In this document: in pieces, positions 32,560 through 44,600 of the stretch
Layout of the letters: every line of letters starts with the position of its first letter
How positions within the stretch are numbered: the first letter of the stretch is position 1
Source: Clusia tigrina
Lineage: Eukaryota; Arthropoda; Insecta; Diptera; Clusiidae
Reading direction: 5' to 3'
NCBI GenBank assembly: GCA_920105625.2
Contig: OV050033.1
Span: forward strand, 17,132,001-17,196,000
Length of the DNA stretch: 64,000 bases
Notes under the pieces: model-generated
The model's database searches: none
Seen by the model: only the letters and a program-made list of their open reading frames with translations
What the model was told of the DNA's origin: nothing
Translations under genes and position numbers: made by a program

Positions 32560-33060
32560 AGAAGCAAATAAGAGCGAACAAAGCCGGAGTGAACGCAGCA
32601 GCACAGTCGCAGCCGCTAATCAGTTCAGTTCCCACGCAGCCACGCACTGAGTCGCGTGACACCAGCACGGCGCGTTTCAGTTAAGACGCGGGTGATACAA
32701 CACGAAAAAGACTTAAGCACAGTACAATGAAATTAATAATAATAGCAAATAAATAAATATGCAGTAAATGTGTACGAAAATTCTTTATCTAATTTGGAGA
32801 TACGTGTTAACGCCGGATCAAATATAATTTTGATAATATTTGTACGCGCATAAAAAACAAATTACGTCTTCATATTTATAAATGATTAAAGCGTTTTTAT
32901 TCAATTGAAATGAAATTTGTTTACTACAACTAAAAACAAACCTATTTCTGTATACAGATATACATATGCATATATATTTATATATATTTAAAACTAAGTG
33001 CAGCAGCGCAACACCGCCTGCTAAATAAACTGTTCGCTTAACTATGTGGAAAAATAGGTG
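32560..33060 (+). promoter_or_regulatory. Promoter-like block with tandem initiator motifs, no coding gene attached
   Basis: A G+C-richer island (32570-32710) contains TCAGTTCAGTT (two overlapping fly initiator matches, about 32621) and a third TCAGTT near 32678. It is followed by AT-rich leader-like sequence and a possible donor AATAG|GTGAAT near 33054. A DPE-like AGTCG lies about 29 bp after the first initiator, one base off ideal spacing. There is no long reading frame. It may drive a non-coding transcript or a distant plus-strand exon. This is inference from motifs. Confidence 0.35.
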
Positions 33061-33523
33061 AATGAATCTTCATAAAACTTTTCGTGTTTTGTGGTTGTTG
33101 CTGCTGTTGTTTCATTGTTTTTACAAAACTTCTTTTTGAACTTAAATGTACGCCAATAAACTGTGCCAAAGAGTGCTTAAATCGAATGAAAGAATAAATT
33201 TTGCCATGGCCGGCAAAAATGTATTTTGCAATTTAGTTGATGCATAATTTCATGCATTTCGAACCAAACCAAAAAAAGACTAAGATAATAAGAATTCTTT
33301 ACATTGTTAACTTTAAAATTTGTATACAAAAACATTTTGGAAATTGCACAAAAAGCCGTGGAGCAAGACTAAATTTAATTTTTTACAACAATCACAAATT
33401 CAAATCAATTTCGTTTACGAGTAAGGGGAGACGGGGCAGGGGGCAGAGTTGTTAATAAACGTTAAGTGTGACTCTTGGGTAGGGGGATTCATAAATAACA
33501 ACATTAAATTTTCTTTGCAGATT

Positions 33524-36500
33524 CTACAACGCAGTCGGTGTCTCTGGCAATAGCGATGTGAAGAATGTGACCACAAACGTTTGCACAAAGGAAATCACAG
33601 AACCGTTATCTTGTGCCTCAGAATCCTCCTCTTCCTCATCATTGGTGGTGGGGTCGGTGGTAGCGTCCTGGTTCGCTAACAAGGGGTCTGCAGCAGCAGC
33701 AGCAGCACCCTCACCAGCAGGACGTGCCCGCCCCCTTTCCAGTGCAGCAGCTGCACCGTTCGCAGCTTCACGATTCGGAAGGATAATTTCTTGTTGTTGC
33801 TGCTGGGCAGCTTGAGCCGCTTGCACCTGCTGAACTCCCTGACGTATTTGCTCAGCCTCTGCATTGTTGTTGCGATTGATGTTGTTGTTGTTGCGCTCAA
33901 TGCGAAAACGCAGCACACCAATATGATAACTGCAAAAAGCAAATGCAGTTGATTAGCAATATATACAAAGAAATAAAATGAAATAAAAGTGTAATTTACA
34001 GATAAATGCCACCAGCAATCAAGATGACAAGTAAGCACCGTATCGGCGACGAGTTGAAATACAAAATAGTCAGGAATATTGCCAGACGTGTTATCGAAAA
34101 GAAGCTGTCCAGCCAGTCGCGGTTGTCCTGCTCTTCCTGCACAATATTAGGAAAACGTGGCGCGACCACTTGACGCTGCTGCTGCTGCTGTTGAGCAGGC
34201 TCTACGGCAGCGGCAGCGGCGACGGCTTGTGGAGCTTGTGGCGCCTGCGCCTGCAGCTGCACACCAGCCTGTGTTGCTGATGGCTGTGCAACGAGAGTGG
34301 CCGCTGCGGACGCTGTACTGGGGAATGGTATCACAGGACTTGTAGATGTTCCGGCAGCGGCGACGGACGCATTTGGAACCATGAAAGGCATATGTTGAAA
34401 AAAGGGATTTGGTTGTAAGGAGCCCGTGTTGGCGGCGGCAGCAGGAGTATTGGAACTGTCAAGTACAAAGAAATGGAGAAAAACAGTCAGTTAATCAAGT
34501 AAATAAAAAATTTCGCTTGCACCACTCACAGTCGAAAATATTGATCCATATACTGCGAGTACACCTGCTGCATCCAATTGTACATGGCTATCTGCTGCGT
34601 GGCGAATGACTGCATATTTAATTGACTGGAGTTGCTCGATGGCAAAACATGGTACGGCGAATTATTTGGATCGAAGTGTGGACACGGAGCGGTGAGGTCG
34701 TGGGCTGTGTGAGCCATCTGCGGACTGAACTGAGTACTGGCTTGTGGACGCAACGGATACCGCTGGTGTTCGGTCTCCTGCTGTTGCTGCTGTTCTACTC
34801 CTGCCGCATGTCGCTGACGCAAACCATCCGCTGTTGTGTTGTTTGTGCCCATGTTGGTTGTGCTCATTGTGGCCGATTCTGCTGCTAGTTTGGTTTTCTG
34901 TATTAAATTTGTCGTCAGCACATACTTCGGATTGCAAACTAAATGTAGAATATGATTTTGTGTGTAGACATCCTTGTAAATGCGTATCACATCCTTCAGT
35001 TGTAGGTTATCTCGTAACAATTTGCCAGAATAGATGAGCTTCTGGTCGCCAACAGGCTGAAGAAAAAAGAAAAGCCAACTTTCAATTTAATTTGTTCAAT
35101 GTTGTTAAGCAGAATTTATCCGCATTTCCAAATAAATAAACACTATAAATAAAAACTAGAGCTAAAAGGTTGTTTGTGTATAAAAAAAAATTGCTTATTA
35201 TGAACGAGTTAAGCCAACCAACTGTGGCTGCTATCTGACGGCGTACGTTCAATAAAGCGACCGTGCATGAAGCTTTGAATGACGTGTCCATCACTCTCAC
35301 ACAAGTGACAGGCAGCTCCAGCAGTGATGGCATTTCTTAACCCCCCCGGGGGGTATGTTCAGGCTTCAAAAAACCAAACAAACCCACACAGCAGAGCTGC
35401 ACACTTGAACTTGCGGCAGATACAGGGAATATTCAGAAATTTTCCATAACAAACAAAATTTGTTTATGATACAAAAGTAGTAATAATAATAATTAATAAT
35501 ATTTAAAATAATTGACACGCTCCATCACTATATACTTAAATGATGAAATAAGCGATAAAATTTCCTATAATGAGAAGCAAGTACATTTCCACCACACCCA
35601 TTATCAGAGAAATATTTTGATAACATTTTGGCCGTTCAATTATAAATTGCCTACTTAAGTCGTAATTGGTGTGCTCTGTTTTCTTTTTCGTTTCCTGCTT
35701 TGATCGATTGCATTAATTTTTCCACTTACTTTATATATCAAACAAGGTTTTTAATTTAAACACGGTGCGCAACAAATCACAAAAACAATTACATAAGCCA
35801 GAATGTTTTATATGCATGTATGGATGTGTGACTATATGTGAGAATGTATGGGTGTGTATGTTCAGATGGACTTTGCTTTATTTATAAATATGAATTTCAT
35901 TTATCCTCGGCGTTTGGTTCACGTGTATCATCACGCAAGTGCACAATTAACGGACCCGATCCGCATTGTCAAATCCCAATGACGTCAGAGTGGAAAACAA
36001 CACAGCAGGAAAAGTCGCACAATAGAATATTGTTGAAATATTGAAAAGCTTGGCAAACAAATTTGAAACAATTGGTGAAACAACATTGTTTACAATTTGC
36101 ATAAACAAATGAGGCGCTATAAATAAATTTAATTAAACTAGAAAGAGGTGAAGCGGGAACTTTTCACACAAATGCATCCCAGTGGGAAACGTTAGGAGAC
36201 ATGACTAGTGGTGGAAACAGTTCTATTTTGAGATTCTTGTACATAAATAAGATTTGTATATCAACCTGAAGCAAGACAGGACAATTTGCTTAGTGTTTTA
36301 AAATAAGGTTAATAAAATAAATATAATTAATCAACAAATTTTTAATTTCAGGCGAATTCAGATGCTCGGCAACTATTGCTGAACATTAACACCAAAAACC
36401 GATCAGTCTTGCTTGATTTCTGCTACCATAATAAAAACTTAAACCCAGATTTTCTCATCTTTAAATTTCAAAATGAATCGATATTGTTACCAACTGCATG

Positions 36501-38767
36501 CTCAGAACACCTGATAGGTGTTCTTGTTTTGACATTGACATTACTTGGAATTATTATATGTCCTTCTAATGACACAGTCTCATACATGTTCCCACTGGGA
36601 TGACGTGCCATGTTAGTTTGATTGTGAGTTTCAGAATGTGTGAATTATCGCTCGTTTCCTGCAGCAGAAGCAGAACTGAGCTTGGACATTAATATTGAAA
36701 TGTTCCAAGTAGCACACTTATTTTTCCATACGACTGTGCACAGCTCTAATTATGAGAGTCATAAAAAAAGTTCAGATATTTTATTTTTTCTCCCCATTTG
36801 TATTTTAAATTATGACGGTATCGCAAATCAGCGAGCCATGTGAGTGAATAGTAATTGTATAATATTAAATAATACGTTGAATATAATTATTTAATTATAC
36901 TTGCCAAATTTAATGATTTTTTTAAATATGAAAAATTCAAGACTGCCTGAAATGGCACCACATCAGTCTTAATTAAAAGCACAACTACACAAATGCTCCA
37001 ATCAAAAAGCGAACACTGAATTATCAACGTTAAATAAGAAATATTGCACTTATTTTGTAGTGGGGGAAATATCAAATAGATGAAGTACTCTCATATACAC
37101 CTATAAATATATATATGTATGTATATACGAAGGTGCCGAGCGACGTGGTTGAGGGCGGTCATAAAATTCAACAAATAAGAATAAAAAATTTGTCGTTCCA
37201 AAATTGCCTTCCAAACACTGTACAAGTTTGCCACGCTGATAAGATAAGCGCTACGTTTTTATACACACCAAAACAAACTTTGACAAAAATATTTATAATA
37301 GTAAGAATAAAAAGTAAAAAAAAAAACAACACTTGGGTAAACTGAGTTTATAGTATATAAAGTAGAACAATTTCACTATTAGCAAATAGCTTACTTGTAA
37401 AAAGTGTATATTAATAGTGTAACAATTCCGGAACTCTTAGAAACAGTTGACTCAATAGAAAAATCTGTAATTTGAAGTCAAGTTTCAATTCAAGCTGCCA
37501 AGTCGACAACTGTTTTGAACAACAATGTACAAATACCATTTGAGGCTCACACAAATAGCGCTTTATCTGACTAAGACCCCAAAGTGCACAATAAACGCGT
37601 ATATAATAAATTATAATTTAAATTAAATCTTAAATAATCAAAGCCCTCTTCTACAAGGTGTGCGAGGTGATGTTCTACATACGCCACTGATATAATTATC
37701 TACCCTAGTAAATAAATGGCTCTTTCTTCTGACGTGGTCTAACTTTGCATATGTTTGCACTTGTATTCGGCCGCTTGCATGTGGCTTTCTGAGATATAAG
37801 CGGACGGGCACTATTGACGTATGACCTGCATTGTATGTAGCCAGTCGCCTTGTATGGCAAACGACAACAAACTCAGCAAATTAGGAACATTTTCGATGAT
37901 AATCTTGCAAACAAACAAACAATAAATTTAAAAACGTATGCAAAACTAATGATCATTAATTAATAAATTAGAAAATTTGCACACAACACAAAGGAAAAAA
38001 GCCAAACAATGAATTGTAGAAATTGATTAAACAATTTTCATAGCCAAGAGTCATCAAGTCTTACCGGTTTGCTTGGGTAAACCTGCGACAATTGCGTCTT
38101 CAGTCGCTTCACCGTCCACAACAAATCACTTTCAATTATTTGATCATCGAACTGTTGATTGGAGGCCTAAAAAATTGAATGAATGTTTTTATAAAAATTT
38201 GTATTTGAAATAAAATATAGCTAAATATATATTAGTGTTTGGACCCAAGTACAAGCATCGCGATTACGTTAGTAAAGTATGAGCTAAATTTATACTCAGT
38301 GCTAATAATGAAAGACGAATATTTGCATAAATGAGCGACTTGGGCCACGTGTACTTCGATAAAAGTGGCCTTTAACAATTATCCTTTGTGCAAAGCAAGT
38401 CTAGATACTTGGTGTACAAAGAGAGACACAAGCTCAAAGGAAAGCTTTGGTGAAAGTATCTAATAAACAAGTTTGTTTGTTTTGCTAATTGCTAAAGTTT
38501 CTTCTCGAGAATCAGGTGATTCTTCTACATGTTAGCTGGCGAGATGAACGGAATATATAATTTGTATATTTTAAGCCATTAATTTACTAATATCAAATAT
38601 TTTTCATTTTTTACTTTTATTAGTAGTTTTATGCTTGTTGCTTTGGTGTTGGAGGGGGCAGCGGCGGTAGCAGCAGTGGTTTTGTTGCTAGCAGCGGCGC
38701 TAGCGCTATCTGCGACCGCAGCAGCCGATGAAGATGACGTCGACGGCGTTGCTGTAGACTCATCCAT
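33524..38767 (-). CDS. Herp: Herp (HERPUD-family ER membrane ubiquitin-like protein)
   Basis: Five exons (minus): 38767-38615, 38166-38065, 35056-34530, 34455-34000, 33929-33524. All introns are GT-AG, phases agree, and 547 codons end in TAG (human HERPUD1 has 391). Residues 1-44 are Ser/Ala/Thr-rich. An N-terminal ubiquitin-like domain, about 45-130, begins IKLLIK and contains LKTQLSQVYPSKP and DQKLIYSGKLL, then ILHLVCN. It is split by two introns. Then come a Gln/Asn-rich linker, a hydrophobic hairpin at about 384-418 (AIFLTILYF ... CLLVILIAGGIYLYHIGVL), and an acidic tail ending FFTSLLPETPTAL, close to the vertebrate FFASLLPEGP ending. In the family the protein sits in the ER membrane with both ends in the cytosol. 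It scaffolds the Hrd1/Derlin machinery of ER-associated degradation and is induced by the unfolded-protein response. I see no clear ER-stress element upstream. The extra length comes from low-complexity Gln/Ala stretches. Confidence 0.95.
35057..38064 (-). other. Herp intron 2 (3.0 kb), splitting the ubiquitin-like domain
   Basis: This phase-0 intron lies between PSKP and PVGDQKLIYSGK. A possible small transposon with inverted ends lies at 36175-36602 (listed separately). The rest is AT-rich with no supported gene. CCCCCCCGGGGGG near 35341 is an unusual G/C run. Confidence 0.75.
36175..36602. mobile_element. Possible short inverted-repeat element inside Herp intron 2
   Basis: CATCCCAGTGGGAA at 36175-36188 is matched in inverted orientation by TTCCCACTGGGATG at 36589-36602, giving a ~428-bp segment with 14-bp identical inverted ends. 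No clear target-site duplication was found. The end motif is itself nearly palindromic, so chance is not excluded. A plus-strand 75-codon frame (36376-36603) with a hydrophobic stretch lies inside but has no known relatives. Confidence 0.35.
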
Positions 38768-39350
38768 ACCTTCTATTATTATTGACTGTTACAGTTGTGA
38801 TCAATTTAGTTAGTTAATTAATTATGATTGCACACCCAACGGTGCTGCTTATTGAATAACTCAAATTTTATTGTTTTATTCGTTTGGCGTAATTTTTTCA
38901 CATCTACAGTTTTGGTGTTTTTCACAATTCTTCCTTTTGCTTTCGTTTTACGCACTTCCTCTTTACACCTTTCTTGGCAATCTTTGTATGTGTTTGTTGT
39001 TTGTTTGACTGTATTGGATTTTTTTATCGTTTCTTTAGTTCACTTAACATTTTTCAACATATAATAACTTTTTAAAGCACTCCACAAAAAATCGGTTTAG
39101 GTTTTCAAAAATTCAACATGCACAGTTTAGAAAATATATATGAATAATAAAGTATAAAATATTAATTCTAATTTGAATTTCAATTGAATTTTAATTCCAC
39201 TGCTGCTCCGACGAAGTTCGTCTTCGCTTTTTCACAGTCTTTTTCCGTCTGTTTTCTTTTAGCTGTGTGGTTAAATTACAGCAACACTTGATGTTCGTTC
39301 CCTCAGTGTTGCCAACATTCCATTTTGAATCCAAATGCGCAAAAGTGGTT
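38768..39350 (-). promoter_or_regulatory. Herp 5' leader and promoter region
   Basis: On the minus strand CTGTAACAG, about 23 bp before the start codon, is a plausible acceptor, so the leader may be spliced. A G+C-richer patch with CGACGAAGTTCGTCTTCGCT (39209-39228) and CAGTGTTGCCAACATT (39304-39319) would suit the core promoter. None of this is proven by sequence alone. Confidence 0.35.
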
Positions 39351-41687
39351 GTTAATTTATTTCAAAACCTTGTATACAAACCACACATAGAAGTGTGAAT
39401 AAGAAACTATTTATTAATTTATATACAAAAATTAAAATAGAAAATCCACGAGTAAATAGGCAACCCAGTTATCGCTTTTAACACCATATTTATGTTGTTT
39501 AGCACAATCTTTTGTCGCTGTGTAGGACGGTATGCAATCAAAACAAAGCAAGAAGAAAGTGGAATGAAAAGGATGAGTATGACGTGGTGCGATGTAATTT
39601 GGAGTTGGCTGCTGATACTTTTAGCCAATAATTATGAGCGGTTATAAACTTATTTATTTCGGTAATACAAAAATAATATTAGATTAAATTTATTTTGGTA
39701 CTCTTGCATACAAATAAAATACAATGCAGTGCAGAGTAAAATTTTCTACTTCCTGACTCATTATTTATGTGTAATTAATTATAAGTCTCGCAAATCAGCT
39801 CAATTGGAATGTAATAATGACGTAACAGTTTGCAATACAACACACATATGTACTTACATATGCATGTATTGGAAATACGTGGCCACAACAAAGAAATGTT
39901 ATTTAATTAAGATTATCTGACTTCAATTCATGAGAGTTAATGGCAAGGAAGTTAAACTGACTATATGTAAACTGATTGAAATATTAGAGATCCTGTATTA
40001 CTATCAAAAGCAAAGGAAATAGTATATTAAGTGGGGCTGGCTGACAATCGGTTGCTAAAGTAATATTATTTATATTGTGATTGATAAACAAAAATCATAA
40101 CACTTAGGAAATGATAAGCTATATAACGATGATAAGCTATGAATTGTGCCATTAATTTTAACGAAATGCTTGACTGGGGATATATTAATAATATTTGGTC
40201 TCCCACACTCAACCGGCGCTTGTCTAATTGGAACCATCCTTCTCAAGAATAAAAGCAGAAATCAATAGAAGTTCGCTTTATTTACCAATTTTATCAAATT
40301 TGATCGATTTCAAGGGTTACCTTTTCAGTCATTAATAGTTCTATTATTAACAGAGACTAATATTCTATGATAGAACATCTCTAAAATCCTATTAGATTTT
40401 ATTTGCACAGCAAGCAAATAATTTACTTTATAATTCTTGAATTATATAAATTCTCTCCGATCATTATTACATTATGATATTAATTATTATGTAATATTAA
40501 TAATAATAAAATTGTTACGATATTAATTTTCTACCAACCCAACATTCAAATGATGCCGTTCAAAGACAAGGACATTTTTTTGTCCATATATTGTTATGTT
40601 GTACCTTCTAATAGCAGACTAACAATAAGTAGGCAAGCCTTACAAACTAACAAAATAAAAAACAAGGAAATGAAAGTGTTTTTTGTTTTGGCGAAATAAG
40701 TATTCATGGCTTAGTTCCACTTGAATTTTATTTTGACGAACAATAAATGACGATTTTTCATATGCCGTGACTTTCAATATTTCTCCTTAATTTTTATTAT
40801 TATTATATCTTACACCATAATTAATTATAAGTCCAAGGTGTTGGGGGAATGAGTACTATCTACTGAGGCCTTCGACTCGAAGAGAAAATAATTTTATAGA
40901 AAGCATTTTGGAGACCAAGGCCGTGGCAGGATTTCACCCTGCAACCCTTGGGATCTGAGTCTAGCATGCTTACCACAAGACCACAGAGGGCGGGTCCTTA
41001 ATTTTTGAAAACCTACACCATCAGCCATTCTATCCAAATTTCACGTTATTTTATATATTTGTGTATATAAATAAGGATGAATAAATGCTTCGTGTACACA
41101 TTTCTACAGATACAGTGATTTCTAATCTTCTCCAAATATTCAAATAAGTTTTGATTACTGTTATTTCTTTCTTAATTCTGTTAACTACAGTATATGCAGG
41201 GATGCCACATTAATTATTTGTATTCAAATATTCTTACGTTAAGTACTACTTTAGATTTAAAAGAATAAACTTTCTTGTAGAAAATAGTTTTGCTGTGTTT
41301 TTGGATGCGGATTTATCAAAAAATACTCGTTCCAGTGTGAACCGTAATACTCCTTCGCTAAATATAAATAATGGGATATTGGAATTTATAACATAATCTA
41401 GTTGCTGTTATTTAGCTGTTAAGTCACGCTGTTTATGACATTGGGAAATGTTAAACTGGTGTCATGGCGAACGTAAAACTATCTGGCAGCACTCTAGTTA
41501 ATTTTGAAAGAAATGATCAAAAGAGACATTGAAAAAGCCGCTCAATTCCCAAGGTAAAGAATTAGTAAATTTTTCAACTTTATTTGTGAATATTTTTATT
41601 TTCCACATTAAAAATCAGGTTGTAAATAAAAGGAAAGATTGTGAAAAGTATTTCTTCGTTGTGATTTGTGAATTTGAAGCTACAAAT
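39351..41687. other. Intergenic DNA between the divergent genes Herp and Nup214
   Basis: AT-rich with no gene recognised apart from the SINE-like segment at 40858-41000. The last ~200 bp should hold the Nup214 promoter and 5' leader. Confidence 0.5.
40858..41000 (-). mobile_element. Candidate tRNA-derived SINE
   Basis: Read on the minus strand, the segment begins GCCCTCTGTGGTCTTGTGG and continues TAAGCATGCTAGACTC, like the 5' half of a tRNA with an A-box-type TGGTCTTGTGG. It then has GGTTGCAGGGTGAAATCCTG as a worn B-box/T-arm region. The next ~70 bp, through the complement of CCTTCGACTCGAAGAGAAAA, resemble 18281-18345, where CCTTCGCCTCGAAGCGAAAA and AAACATTTTGAAGCCGTG recur. A tRNA-like head plus a shared body in two places points to a SINE family. 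The anticodon arm does not fold cleanly, so it is not a functional tRNA gene. Confidence 0.55.
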
Positions 41688-44600
41688 ATGGCTCAAAATT
41701 GTCCAATTTCCGTCGATGTGGTGGTAATGAACTGAATTCTAATGAAATGGGAGCGAAAAATTATAAAAAATCCAATTGTATAAAATTTTTGCAGGATGTG
41801 CAATTCAAACTACACGACAAGGTTACTATATTTGGTGGGAGTGGTTTACGCAGTCATGTGAATTTGTTGGCGACTGCGAGTGCCCAGGGTTTGCTCTTTG
41901 GCGGGAACCCAAATGCACCTGAGCTGAAAGGTTTGGACGCATGCTGTCGTTAGTTCTAGAGTGGAAGTTTAAATAATTTCTTATTTCACAGTGGCAATAT
42001 TGAAGGATCTCGTGAATGCCGCTTCCACAGAAACACAGGTGCTTATGCGTACCGTACCTTTGCCCGGAGTGCCGAATGTGTTGGCATGCAGTGCCGATGG
42101 AACCATGTTGGCTGTTAACTATAGTCAACATGACTCAGGATTTTTACATATTTATAGCACAGCATCTTTTACAACGCCGGTAAACAATAAAATAGATTTT
42201 GTGATATATTTTTATACTTAATACATTTATTATTAGAATATTAAGTCTCTGTATAATATACGCATCTCTCCTGAGATGTATGCAACCACTCGGCAAATAC
42301 TTTGGAATCCGGTAATCACTACCAGCCTCGCTGTGGTGCTTAACAATGGGGCGGTCAGTGTGTACACGCTCAAAGATGGCGGCCAATTTGAACTGCACTC
42401 ACTGGAGAAGGCGCACCAAGTGAAATCTGGCTGCTGGTCACCAAAGGGCAAGCAAATAGTTTTGGGATTCACGATGGGAAAACTACAACAATTTAAACCT
42501 GATCTAACGCCTGCTAAGACAATAGTTTGCCCACCAGGCGTGCACCCGGCACCATTCGACACAATTGCCATACAGTGGCTGTCAACGTTTCAATTTGCTG
42601 TTGTTTTTCTGGAAGTCGGCGAGGAAAAGTCACCTGCGGTGCACATCGTTAACGCTCCTAAGGGTGGCGTGCCCAGCTTTACTAACTACTTTGACATTTG
42701 TTTCAGCGCCAATGGTCCGCGAACACACCAAACAGCATTTACGCACATTCCACAGTGGAATATATTGCTTATGACATCTGCCAACGGTGTTGAAGTTGGT
42801 ATTATGGGCACAAAGGAGACCACTGACACACCCACGTGGGTGCAGTATATGTTGCTTGATGAGGCACGCGTTGAATTGCCACTAACGGACAACAAAGAGG
42901 AGACGTATCCCATTGGTTTCGCGTTCGATACATCAGCGTTGCATCAATTAACCATTGGGGAGAATCAGTTGCCCGTCATGCCCATGGTTCATGTACTCTC
43001 CTCGAACGGGCAATTGCTCAGCTTCAACTTTCTTAACTTGACGCAGGGTGTGGTGGATATTTGTTCACCTCCACCACCCATTACAGACACGTCAGGGCAG
43101 TTTCGCCCACTGGAAGCTGTGAGTTCACCCAACTTGTCACAAAAGCAAGATGCGGTTGCAGTGACTCCAACTCCTCAGAACGCTGGCAGTATGAATTTTT
43201 CTTTTGCGCCACAAGCGGGGACATCAACACCATCTGAGGTACTTGGATTTGCTTTGATAAATACAATTTATTAATTTGCGTTTCGTGCTATAGAAGGAGA
43301 AATCGGGGTCTTTATTTGGTGGCTTACAAATGAATTTACCTTCTGCCGCAGATTCCCAATCTGGACAATCTAGTAATGCTCCTACTCAAGGGACGTTTAC
43401 ATCTTCCTTCGGCATGCCTAGTATGAAAGCACCCTTGAACTTATCTACAGGTGGATTCGGCGGTGAAGCAGCGGCGGTCACACCAACACCTACTCAATTT
43501 GGCAGTTTGCCCCCAGCAACATCGACTCCAAATAGTTTTGCAGGTTTTGGTAGTTTGACCACTGGAGGAACACAGGCTTTTAGCGGATTCGGAGGTAAAA
43601 AAACACGTGTTAGCCGTATTTTTTCTGTTACTACAGCATAGATCAGGCCTTGTTTTTCCTATTAGTACCACACCATAAATCAGGCCTTCATTCCTAAAAT
43701 TCCCCTTATTTTGTGCAATGTGATTGATTGCGTTCTGTATATTTCAGCTAAACCAACAGAATTTGCTCCAAACGCTGCGACTATGCCAGCACAACAACAG
43801 CACCTTCAACAACCACAACAACAGCAACAATCACAGCTGCTCCAACAACAAAAGCAACAACAGCAGATGACTACAGCCAGTGCACCCAAGGCCGCAGATA
43901 TTAACAAACCGCTATATACGGTACCACCGACGTTCGCGGCTCCTCCTGCAAGCGTGGCTTTGGCAGGACAACAGCAAAAGGCACCCAGCTTGCAATCGCC
44001 TGCAGCTTCAGCGGCAGCAGCAGCAGCTAAATCCCAAATAAACTCAGCTGAAATTGATATCATTATTAATCAAATGATTACTGTGCAAATAAACTCTTTC
44101 GATATGGAACTCAACCAGCGAGCTCACAAATCCAAAGGATTGTTATCGAATGTACGCTTAAATACGGGGAATATTCAGAATTAACAGAGTAACTCTCAAC
44201 TTTATAACTCTCGTTCACAGCTGGGCAATCTTAATGAAATGAAGAACAACACCAAACGTCTGAATGATCTTCAGGAAATCATTAAACAAGCGAACGATCG
44301 TGATTTCGAAATGGACGTACAGAATTTGCGTCATTCCTTGAACGAGTCGTACGCCATGTTGGCAGAATGCCGCACCAAACTGGAAATGTACCAGAATCCT
44401 GAGTGAGAACAAACACTTGGAAGTCTTATTTAGATTTAATTTTATATTCATCCCAATTTCTGTAGGATCACACGTCTTACCAGCATCTCCACTTATGATC
44501 CCATTAATCGTCGCCAGTTGGCGAAGCTGCAGAGCTACGTGGCCACAAATCAAGCTCAGTTGCAGATGCTACGGCAGCAGGTTGACGAGGAATGGGCAAT

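Noticed and set aside
36376..36603. 75-codon frame inside Herp intron 2 as a gene
   Set aside because: It has a hydrophobic stretch but no known relatives and lies in a possible inverted-repeat element.
40918..41000. Functional tRNA gene
   Set aside because: A- and B-box-like parts are present but the anticodon and acceptor arms do not pair; a SINE head is more likely.
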